64,000 bases of DNA from Crossaster papposus (lineage: Eukaryota > Echinodermata > Asteroidea > Velatida > Solasteridae): positions 641,501-705,500 of the forward strand of contig JBAIAA010000741.1 of assembly GCA_037893245.1 (NCBI GenBank). Reading direction: 5' to 3'. The notes under the pieces were generated by a model. That model saw only the letters and a program-made list of their open reading frames with translations. It did no database searches and was not told where the DNA came from. The stretch's first letter is position 1. Each line of letters begins with the position of its first letter. The position numbers and the translations under genes are program-made. This document shows positions 12,601-24,600 of the stretch, in pieces.

Positions 12601-15600
12601 TTCGTATTGTATCGATTTATGCCTACTCCTACAGCCTAAACAATTTGCGTAATGCGTACCTGAAGTGGCCCATGTGGTAAAACATAGGCTGTTTATAGAA
12701 GACGTCGTTCTCGGCGTCCACTATGATGGGACTGTCTACCTGATTATTAGCCCAGTTGGGTCCGCCATCCATGTTCAGGGCTAGATTCCAATCCACCCAG
12801 CCAGATACAAAGTGATTTAAGTCCTGACCATCAGAAAACAAAATATGTTACTCTGAACTTTAATACATAAAGCTGATAAACAAAATTATCAAAAAATGAT
12901 GCACAGCCTACTGATTTGAAATGGAATGCCACTCTCTCTCCCTCCCCCCCCCTAAACCTTTTCAAATCTAAGTGAACAGTGATGTTGCTGCTGGAATACA
13001 GTGAATGCTGCAATGAAATTTGTTGTTTTCATTTTCAGCTTAAAGTACAAAATGAACGAATGAATGAATGAACAAGTCTTGACCAATATTTAGTTAGCTT
13101 TAAATACCTGCATGATATCATAGCTGTAGGCCTCTCCCCTTTCCCAGCTCCCGAGGATGACTGGCTCAACGCCTCCCTGGTACCCGTCGCAAGCCTCAGT
13201 TGCCAATATAAACTTGTCCGGGTAATGCTCAGCGATTAGATCCAGATCGTTGTAGTCTGCCGAGGATGAGCTAGACCGATACCAATGGAGGGCTACACCT
13301 GATGTGTACGCCCTAGCCTCGGAGTCACTCATAACCTGTAACATTTTTTAAAAATTAAGTTTATCGTGTCTATGCTGTACTTGTACAATATGTACTAGTT
13401 AGTTTAGAACTAATTTTGATGTTTGTGAGATTTCCTATAGCTATGCAAAACTAAAAAAATGGGGAAACAAATAAAAAAAATCAAATTGTAACCAAAAGCA
13501 TACATCTTGTTTGACAGAACATGATATAATAACTTATGCACGTTTCAATTTTTTATAATAAAATGCTGACTGAATACTGCTCAAGTTTAAAGCGTTGGTA
13601 TAGGAGAACCCGATACTGTATTAGTACATAGTTCTAAGAGCTTACAAGTACTGCTGATGAAGCATGGAGGATGTTTTATTCATCCATAGTTGAACCATAG
13701 CACGAGTACAGATCATTACAAAATGAAGCTTATGATGCCATGGACAAACAAAAATATTCTTGAAACTAAAAGCCTGCAAAAATCCTACTTTTATCCTAAT
13801 TTTGGTTTCCAAAGTCTTATTACTTTTGTCCGTTGGTAACATTTGCTCCTACTATTTCCACCCGGGTCTTCTTGAAAGTCTTGTTAACTTGTGGTTACAT
13901 CATGATGATTGACTTATGAATGATCGACTTTTGATTACTTTGGTAATTATTACAAGTATCTCCACTTAACCCTAACTATCCCCATCCAGTCAAACCCCAA
14001 CACCAGGTTTTGTCCGGATCTGTTAGGATGGTTACTAATTCCTTAAACTGACAGTCTTTTACACTGGGTTAGGCATACCTCCAAAATCAGAGTCCAACAG
14101 TTTGTGTGTACAGTTGGTGTTGGGATTTGCCAGAATGGGTACGATTCCTAGGAAATTACACTTAAGGTTTAGGGTTAACAGTTTAGTTTAAAGTTCTTTA
14201 GTTTAATAACAAGTTCTTTAGTTTAATAACTACAGTTTCTGTGTCCTCAAATATCCCAGGCAGGTTGTCGTCATGGGACATGAGCTTGACGTGTCCATAG
14301 CCATTGTTGCGCAGGGCAGGTCCCAGATCTAGCTTGATAAAGTCCCTCATCGTAGGGGGCTGCATGGCCATACACTGCCAACTGTAGAAGGGAACCAGAC
14401 CGGCCTTGGGCTCGTTCAGTACAGTCAGGCCCCACATCGGTACGTTGTGCACGTCGTAAGCTTTGAGGAATCTGTTACAAAGATGCACAATTGGAATATC
14501 TTTTATGTGAGGAGTCAGGTTGGCGTAGCTTCTTTTTTTTCTCGCCTTCTACCGCTGTAACCCGGGTTCGAATTCGGCCTGGGCCTATGGCCTACATGTA
14601 TGTGTGGATTGGCTTTTCATCAGTCCCAGTGCCTGAATTCCATGGGTTTTACCAGAAATGTTTGTACTGCAACTGTACTGGTACTCTCAAAAGCAATAGT
14701 TGAGAATGGAGCACAAGTGTTGTGAGAACAAAACATGCCAAATAAGGCTTTATCAATTGTAACCAAGTGGGTTTTCAAAACCTTGGCTTCGTCTTCGGCT
14801 TTGCCTCCTACTTCTAGATGCTGTGGACACGGGCGAGTATCAATTGTAACCAAGTGGGTTTTCAAAACCTTGGCTTCGTCTTCAGCTTCGGCTTCGGCTT
14901 TGCCTCCTACTTCTAAATCGGAGGACGTATACATTATACACTCAAAGATTTTCAGAAATTTTAAACGGATAAAGGATAAACAAGTCACGAGCAAAACCGG
15001 AAATATCTGTCGGCAAGCGAGTCCGGTAATATCAGTGTGTGCTCCTCTAAGAAGCCGTCCTAAACCCTTTTTGAATCGAGGTTCATGAAGAACAATCCCG
15101 CACCTGGGCCCAGTCAATGTAAAAAATAATCCCGGCGCGAACTGGTTGAGCCTACGACAAAGACAAATCCAGCTATTCAAAATGTCAGTGTATTAAAGCC
15201 ATTCATGAAGAAATCTGGGTACCTACCTGATGAAATAGTTGGCCCATGTCTTGTAGTACTCTTGGCCAGGATTGCCGATGAGTCTGCCTTGATTGAACCC
15301 ATTATGCATCATGCCGTTAGTCTTCATCCAGGCTGGGGCAGACCAAGGGCTTGCAAACAGCCGGATGTCCCGCTCACTCATGGCTATGGCTCTCTTGATC
15401 ACTGGGATCTTACATGTTATAACCATAAAGAAGTCTCACAATTGTCAGCTATTACTCTTATTTGGCAATTTGTTCATGTTATTCAATCCCTTAACTTTTT
15501 TTGTCACTAGCCAACAGAACTTGTGAAACGGATTCTTAACGAGTCCTCAGGAATTTTTACTAGTCCACATCTTACTATAATTTCAGGGCTCTTTTTGTAT

Positions 15601-18600
15601 CTGTCTGTATTTTGATTATCTCCAGATGGGTGTACTGTATTGCTCAGGACCTAAGAATGTGCAGTGTCAAGTGTGAAGTTGTTCGAAAGAGCGATTCTAA
15701 AAAGAATCTGCACAAACACAGAAGCAGCAATCCCAGGGGCCTAGACCCGCAAACGTGGCGGTGTAGACCACCACGCACTACTGCTGTTTGAATACACTCT
15801 ATACCGCCACATTTGTGAGCCAACGAAGGCCAAACAATTTGCCTGTAACGAACAGGCACAATTTGAAAGGGCACTGCGCTAGTCACATGTACACTACCTT
15901 AAAATCAAGATCTTCAGACATCAGTGTAAAGTTGACCAGATCAAAGTCTCCGTCGTAGTCATCGTAGCTGTATTCAGACAGGGAGAAGTCGCAGCTGTGG
16001 ATGGGCACGCGACCCATGTTGTATTCAATTCCTGCGCAAATGAAACGATACGCACGTGGGACAATAGCAATGACAATAGGATCTGTGAAGTACTTACTTG
16101 TGCATCTACACGTACACAGGGCTAAACTGTACCTTGACTAGAGAAGTACGACCTGAGTAGATTATCCTGAACTTTGCTTGATATGTTTAAGATGTTCATT
16201 GTTGCAGAGTCTGTGAAGGAGCCTCCGAAACCCAAGATGCTCTGATATTCCTCAGACAAATTCACTGTGAACAGTTCTGTGCCTTCTGGCATGTCTGAAA
16301 TAAAAATACAAATAATTAACTTTCTTTTGCCACAAACATTTTTTTCACTAACAAATTTAAAGGATTGAATTTGGTAAATTAGAGTTAAACAAATATTTCA
16401 AATATAATATATCGTGAAACAAAATTACCGTACGTGTACTTTAACACCTGGTAGTACAACTTTTCTGCTTATTAATGAGCAGTAAGCTAAGATCATCCAG
16501 TCAATCAGACCTGGGGCCAATTTCATGGAGCTGCTAAGCACAAACCAATTGCTTAGCATGAACATTCTTCCTTCGCAATAACAGGGTTAAATACCAAATG
16601 TTTAGGTGATTTATTTTTGTTTTGGTGACTTGTATTTAGCGGGTTTTTACCGAGCATAAAAAATACATGGAGTTTCGGCTGGTAACCTTTTAAGACTTTT
16701 TTTGTGCTAAGCAAATGTTTATGCTCATCAACAGCTCCATGAAATTGGCCCCATCTAGTCAAAAGAATGAAATGTGACCAAGGCATATACGGTGTTACTG
16801 TCGATCCCATTACCATGGTTACCTGTGGTTGGACTTAATTGTCACTTACTGGAGAGACTTGAAAACTAGTCTCATGTGTTGTCTTTATAGAAAAAACAAA
16901 GTTTAATCTTACCCGCTGGGTTTTTATCCATAGTCAGGATCGCCTTCTTAAATCGATCACCATCTTTACCAGAGCTGTACTCTAAGATCTCGTCTGGTTT
17001 AAATTCACCATGTCTATCGACTGTGTCACAGTAATTAGCCAAACATTCGCACACAAACGAACTGTTGCTATCAAAATACTTTCTCCTGCACGGTTTATCA
17101 TCTGCGTCTACCAACAAAAAACAGTGTGTAGAAAAGTCAGAGGAAAAAAAACCATGGTTATTCAAAATTGTCTGCCACAAGTCGGCAGTTACTCAGGGAG
17201 ATGTAAGGGGACACTAGAAACAAACTTACCTACAATGCACCAAGGCAGTTGGAGAACTAGTAAAATAAAAACAACAACTCTCATTGTGACAGGAACGTTT
17301 TACTTCCAGGAGAAATAATGTGTTCCCCTTTTTTCTACAATATGGATGCACGTCGGACTTAACTCTCCTAACGCGATGGGATCCTCTGATGGATGAATAA
17401 TAAATTGGATGTACGCATCAATTGTGCCGGTATCTATAGCTTGCTACAATGGTTGAACTTCTGCCAAGCTAACAATAAGAATGTTATCTCTGACAGGTCA
17501 TTGTATGGTAAACTATACAAACACTCCTATGGCCCATTGTCTGTTTAAATATAACTATTGTCCCCTCATCACGCAGAGGTACGTATGTGGACCTGTGAAA
17601 ATACCGGCGGGGCCCTGGCCTTTAAACTGCAAGGGAAACGACCGGCCTTGCGGGACCCATTTAGACAGGGTGCTGTGTGTCTGGGGGATCCTCTGTGGCC
17701 CGCCTCCCACAAGATTCTCCTGGAAAACTGCCCAGAATCAGTCTATCGTTATACTTCTATACAATGTTTTTTTCATTCTTTTGAAACGTTCTCATTCTTT
17801 TCCTGTGTGATAATTGTTCCTTCTGACTCCAAGTTTTTATATTTTCCACAGTTCACTTGATTGTTTTTTATTACTAACTATTGTCTTATATTTGTACACA
17901 TTCCCGCCGTGAATATGGCCACTGATGCCGGTACATAGTTAAACCCAAAACTCACTCACTCACTCACCACTCATTTAAATATAAACTGAATAACTTTGAC
18001 TGTCAACTGATGAAGACCAAATTATGAGAAGTTGCATTGATTTCATGACCTGTGATGTACATGTAACAAGGGTGCAATCTGCAGAAGGAAGGGTAGGAGA
18101 TGTATCCCAAATACCGATATTTGGAGGGAGCACTCAATTGTATCTTTGTAATGTGGCATCTTGGTATGGAGCATTGAATTCGCGGTCTGTGGGTAAAGCT
18201 ACGGGTTGTGGGTTTGAGTCCAGCTGGGTGTTATGGTGTGTGTACGTGTGCCCTTGGGCAAGGCACTCATTGCTTATTCCCACCCAGGAGTATAACAAGT
18301 ACCTGTAAGGGCAGAGATGGTTATTGTGATTGATTTAGCTGCTCTCCGCCGAAATGGCTGCATGGAGCTGTATCAGCTATCAATATTCGGAATGTTTCGT
18401 GGTCCTACTGACGGGGGTAATAATGTGAAGTGCTTTGAGACCTTCGGTATAAAGTGCTACTCATTATTAGCCTTTTTATTCGCAATTATATAAAGCTGTT
18501 TTCATGGTTTAGATACACATAGAGGCCATACCCACCAAGTATTACTTTTCTACCCCCGACTGTGGAGTACATTGTTCTGTTACAGTTACAGAAACTGTTG

Positions 18601-21600
18601 TTAGTGTTTTCCGACTTTCATTTTTAATCTCTGCTTAAAATTAGGAGAATCTAGTGTGTGCCGGCTACACACTTAAAATAACGTTGTGGAATGTCAACAA
18701 GCGATTATGAAATCGAATGATTATTTTAATCATGATAACCCCGTGCCCCCCCCCCCCCCCACCCTTCCGATGAATAATGAGAGGGTTGATTAACAATTCT
18801 TTCAACTTTGGACATTTGACTGACCTTTATCTAGATATACAGCTTTGGGTGACTGCCAAACTATGTTGAAGATCAATTTGTTCTGTAAAATGAATGAGTA
18901 ACATTCAGGATTAAAAGTACAGTACATAGCAGTAATCACTACAGGTAGTAATTGACTGACATGACTGACAATGCATTCAGAATTATCTTTGACTCAAGAA
19001 AAATTTCAACAGATTTCTTTATTTTATTTTATTTTAATGGTCGGCCATACAGTATTATAACTGATAATGTGTGCATATGCTGATCTCTAACCTGTGCAAT
19101 TAATTTTCAGGGGTAATATTTGTTGGATTTATTTCTGAATTCAGGCGTTTTTTGTTTCGGGATTTCATAATATTATTTTTTTTTTAAAGAATCTCTTTAA
19201 AGCAATCTGGAATTTCTGAGGTGTTTTTCTAAAGGTGTAAAAGTGGATTTCAACCACTTTTATAAATGTTTTGGAGGTTCAGTACAAATCATTAGCAATG
19301 TATTGTCAGACCTTTTTTGACTCAGTACAAAAGGCCCAGGAAGGCGCTGCTAAATTTTGTGAGGTACAAGGCAGAAAGGCACGAGACTTGGGAGAATGCA
19401 CAGGCATTTAACTAGGTCCTACCGTCTGGCATAAGTGCCTTCAACCTAGCTATAGGCACAGACTCCCTGAATGCTCTACCACTGATCAAGTCACAACTTT
19501 GCTTTTTGTTTCTACAGCTCAGCCAAGTCGTTATTGGAGCAAGGTGCCAATCCTAACCTGGTCCTACCGTCCGGCATAAGTGCCTTCAACCAAGCTATAG
19601 GCACAGACTCCCTGAATGCTCTACCACTGATCAAGTCACAACTTTGCTTTTTGTTTCTACAGCTCAGCCAAGTCGTTATTGGAGCAAGGTGCCAATCCTA
19701 ACCTGGTCCTACTGTCCGGCATAAGTGCCTTCCACCTAGCTATAGGCACAGACTCACTGAATGCTCTACCACTCATCAAGTCACAACTTTGCTTTTTGTT
19801 TCTACAGCTCAGCCAAGTCGTTATTGGAGCAAGGTGCCAATCCTAACCTGGTCCTACCGTCCGGCATAAGTGCCTTCCACCTAGCTATAGGCACAGACTC
19901 CCTGAATGCTCTACCACTCATCAAGCTACTACTACAGTATGATGGCGACCCAAATGTTAGGTAAGTAGGTCTGAACAGCAACCCAAATGTTCAGGTACCG
20001 TACGTAGATCTTAACCAGTTTGCATCGGATGACTTGTATACGCGTTATTCTAGAATTCAAAATGAATGATAGATAAACACGTCACGAGAAAAGCTGGAAA
20101 TATCTGTCATTTATTGTCCTCCCTTTTTTCTTCCTCTGTCATTTATTACCATCCCTCTGTCATTGATTACATCCCTCTGTTATTTATTGTCATACCTGGA
20201 GTAAAATGTTGTTGTCTTCTTCATTTGAAATCCAAAAGATCTACCGATGGCATGACCCCGGTACACGTCGCTGCTACCTGGGGCCGCTGCCTAGCATTGC
20301 AGCTGCTGCTAGTGAATGGAGGCGACCCCGAATTGCGCGACGAAGACGGAGCTAATGCCCTGGACCTGGCCAAGGAGAATGAAAACTGGGACTGTCTGAA
20401 TCTGTTGACGGAGTACCAGATTCACGAGGTGGAGGAAGACTCGCAACTGGACACTTCCGTGGCCAGTAAGCAGATATTGGATCTTTGCCATCAGATTCTG
20501 TTTTGTTTTTTTGTTTTTTTTATAAAGCCAAGTCTGAATTTTGTGACTATAGCTTTAAATGACACATGCCTCTATGGAAGAGGCTGAAGCCATTTCTCAG
20601 AGGAATATGTGTGGCTGCCACCTGTATCCAAATTATTTGTATGCGACCTCAGGCAGAAAGAAATTAATTGACTGCAGCGAGCGCATGGCGTGAAGCTAAT
20701 CTGAGGTGATTCCTGCCACCTATCTATCCACCACTTAAGTCTTGCCTACAATATAGCAATGTATGCTATAACATACTAATCCTCCAAATCCATCCATTCC
20801 TGAAAATTACAGCAAATGTTGTACATTCCCTTTAACTTGTGTAATCTGTGGATGTTTGCTGTGTTTTGTCAGGGTATCGGATTCAGACGAGGAGTAACAT
20901 TCATCCTGAATACAGCCTAGACCTCTACGACTCAACAGACTTCAATCACAACTCGGCTAATGCATCCTTAGACTCTACTTGCCTGTTGTCCTACCTCCCA
21001 GACGTCTCATCCTTCTCGATCTCGAGTTTCACCGAGGACAAGCGAAGGCCATCAAGATCTTTCTTCCCAGATTTGGTTCCGCTGCTTCCGCGTGCGGAAA
21101 CGAAAGGGCAGCGCCATTCGGGAGAATCTTGCAGCTGCGTAAACAACCTGGACAGACAAGACTTGCTTTTCTCGCAGGGAAGGTCTAGCTGGAGTTTAGA
21201 AAATCACGGGCAGAAGCGCGAAGAATCAACATATCCGTTGCATAGGCAAGAGTTGGGGAGAACTGAAGGCAGCTGCCAAAGACACAATGGCGAAGAGTCA
21301 GTGCATCTTGATCCAGAAGACTGTCCTTCAGAACTGGAAGAAGATGGAGCTGAAAGTGAGCAAGATGAGGAACTGGATCATAACCGAACTCTCTCCAACA
21401 GGTACTTGGAGGAGGTACTCATGAGTGACAAGTGCACTGGCTTGGACCTGACTTCTCCAGACCACCCGGCCGTGTTCATCAAAGGCCAGGGCTTCCATAA
21501 CGGCGACACGCCACCACTGGACAAAACTATCGCCTTCTGGCCAGACCGGCGATCAATCAGGAGGTCCGCCGCAGAGTTGAGGCAAGCAAATGCCTCCAGT

Positions 21601-24600
21601 GCGAGCGAAGAGAGCACGGCCTACGTCACGTGTCAAAGTAACGACTTGTCTTTTGTGAACACCGACCGGCGGCTCCAGCCGTCAACCAAGAAGAACCTTC
21701 GGAGAGTCACATTTAGCGATGAGAGAAGGGATTCCGGCAACATCTTATCTCAATGGTCATCGAAGGAGTTTGACATTGCGCGTGCAGGGCATATCTGTCA
21801 CGATCAAAGCCAAACCAGTGAACTCCCCGAAGGATTTGTCGAGTCATTAGCCCATCCAAGTGAGTTGAGTGAATTGCTGACGTCGGATAATACCGAGAGT
21901 GATCTGCTGACTTCGGACGAAAGCTTCTTCATGCCTCCTTGCAGTGGACCAAAAAGAAGCAACCTTCTACATGAGTCTGAGCAACCAGCTCTCGACAGTC
22001 TTTGTGCCGGTACCAGACCAAAAATTACGTCCTCGTCGACTTGCCGTGTTTCGTCTGGGCGCCCACCTTCACGGTTTACAGAGGATCACTCCACAACACA
22101 CAACTCCCACTATACAGATTCCAGCGAACTTGACTGCAATGCTGAACACGACTCGGTCGAGTACCTCTACCTCGACAAAGACACGGGCGCCATGCTGATA
22201 GAGCGGCAGTGCCCGTCGGCTCTGGGTACAAGCAGCAGTCTTCAGGACGCGTCTTACCTGGATTACAGTCACATTTCAACGACTGACGACACCGTTGTGT
22301 ACGACTGGCGGGACTATCAAACGGACGAGGAGTGTGACGTGTCTCCACCAGCACCTCTACCCTCAGAGCTTCTCGAGTTGACCAGCAGAGAGATCCGAGA
22401 GATGATGCAGAAGTACGGGGAGCAAGCTGGACCCATCACAGCCACTACTCGCATGGTGTACCTGCATCATTTGAACAAACTACAGAATGATCCAGATTTC
22501 GCAAGGAGGGCTGTAAGTAAACAACAAACATTCCAAGGTAAGACACAAAAACAACAAATTACATTTTCAGCATTGTCGAGGTATTATACTTGGTTTCAGA
22601 CAGGTGTTCCAGAGACGCGCCAAACCCAATAAATGAATTAAGTTCATCAAAAGTCTGGCGTCTAAAACAATTAGGAACTACAAGGTGCACTAGATTGCAA
22701 AAAATGGACTGCTGGACTCGGGAATGACTTGATTTCAATTTAGTTTTGCGTGACTAGGAAACGTCTGTCTGAACGGAGGTACTCCACGACACATTACTGA
22801 CCACTGTTATACTACTCAATGTCAAACTGTAAAAATCAAATTTCTGTAAACTGACTGATTATGAATTCATTTTTTTGGGTGGTGGGGGGAAGGATTTCGT
22901 TGGGAACTTGCAGAGTATCTCAACTCTGGCAGCCTACCAGAAGCCGACCATCAGATGGCGCAGCAGGAGAAGCTAATGGTGGCACCCTTCCAGACGCCCG
23001 ACCTCTCACGCAAGTGGCGGGAAGGAACGCTCAAATCTTCATTCAATTACCTGCTCCTGGACCCTCGAGTCACTAAGGACTTGCCGGGACGGTACACTCA
23101 ACTCACACAACTGGAGGCGTTCCGGGTAAATAAGTTTGCAAAAAGCCACAAGGCAGTAGATTTCTGGGCGAAGCCTGTCACATAATTTCACGGGACCTCA
23201 AAGTCCCTAACTAGTTATCCAAGACCCACATCCAGTCCGAGCAAGTTAGGGGTTTGCTCGATAGTCCAAAAATATTGTGGGTGGTTTTAGAGGATTTTGG
23301 TGAATTGAGGCTGAATGGCAAAAAGTGGCAGTTCATGTTTAGCCATGCAATAATTGAGCTTTGCGTTAAGCTGATTCTGAATGTTATCCGCCTGAAACCA
23401 TTACAGTGACTCGCCTACCGGTAAACATCTCAAGATATTTGTGACATTGATTGTTTTGCACGAACCTCGATCCGAGACAGGTTTTGAATTCCGTAAAAAC
23501 TTTGTGTGTATGTACCACATCCGATGCAAACTGGTTAATAATTCTAATTTCAAGTGCCAAATTGTTAAGTGTGCCAAAACTAAACTCGAATATTAAAAAT
23601 TATATTAAAAACAACTAAAGTAAAGAAGAATTTTACCCCAAATACCCCTTATCTTTTCGTCCTGACTTTGTTAACCAACTCATGACTTTGTTACCAGATT
23701 TTTGTGGCCGCCATCTTTTACATTGGGAAAGGCAAGCGAGGTCGTCCCTACGCCCACTTTTACGAAGCGCTGTCTTCATCGAAACCGGCGAACGAAGTCA
23801 AGGGTCAAACGCCGAGAAAAACAGCCAAGAAACAGGTATGGTGATTTTGACACTGCAATGTGATGTCAATAACTTTTACGTACATGTACTACAACAACCA
23901 CATAAGTCACTAAGTTGTAACTTGCATCTTGAAAAACACTTAATTTGTACACTCAATTTGTACACTCAATTTGTACACTCAATTATTTTCCCCTTTTGTA
24001 AAAGATCGGTCTTACTTGGGTTCAATAAAAATGTCTTGGAAAATTTATCAGCAGATAAAATTTCATTTTTTAACCAGTTCTCGCAGGGATTATTTTAACA
24101 TCAATAAGCCGACACGCAGGATTTCTTTTAACAAAACTCGATCCGAAGTGGGTTCAGGCCAATAGTGCCGGGAAGCACACCCACGCATTTCCGGCTTTGC
24201 TCGCTGCTGACAGACATTTCCGGCCTTGCTCGTGGCGTGTTTATGCGTCATCCGTTTTGAATCTAGGGAAAACTTTTCGTTTATATCCGTCATCGGGTTG
24301 AATGCCTTACTGTTGCATTCATATCTGCCATCAATGTACAGTTTTGTTTTGTAGAGTTGGACTGTTATTTATCTTATGTACTCAATTTAACAAGTGTAAG
24401 GTTTACTGGTATTTTGTTTTACCTGTTGTTTCAGCCGAGTGCCAAGGTTCGTCACATCTTAGATATTTGGTCAGCGGGGCTAGGTGTGGTGTCACTCCAC
24501 TGTTTTCAGAGCGTCATCCCTGTGGAGGCATACACTAGAGAAGCTTGTATGGTGGATGCTATAGGTAAGTCTTGGGCCGCGTCCAAATCTCTTGTCTATG

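Noticed and set aside
20848-20872. Independent start of the large exon gene at 20848
   Set aside because: The TTTTGTCAG acceptor at 20872 joins exon 3 in phase, so the upstream ATG is intronic.
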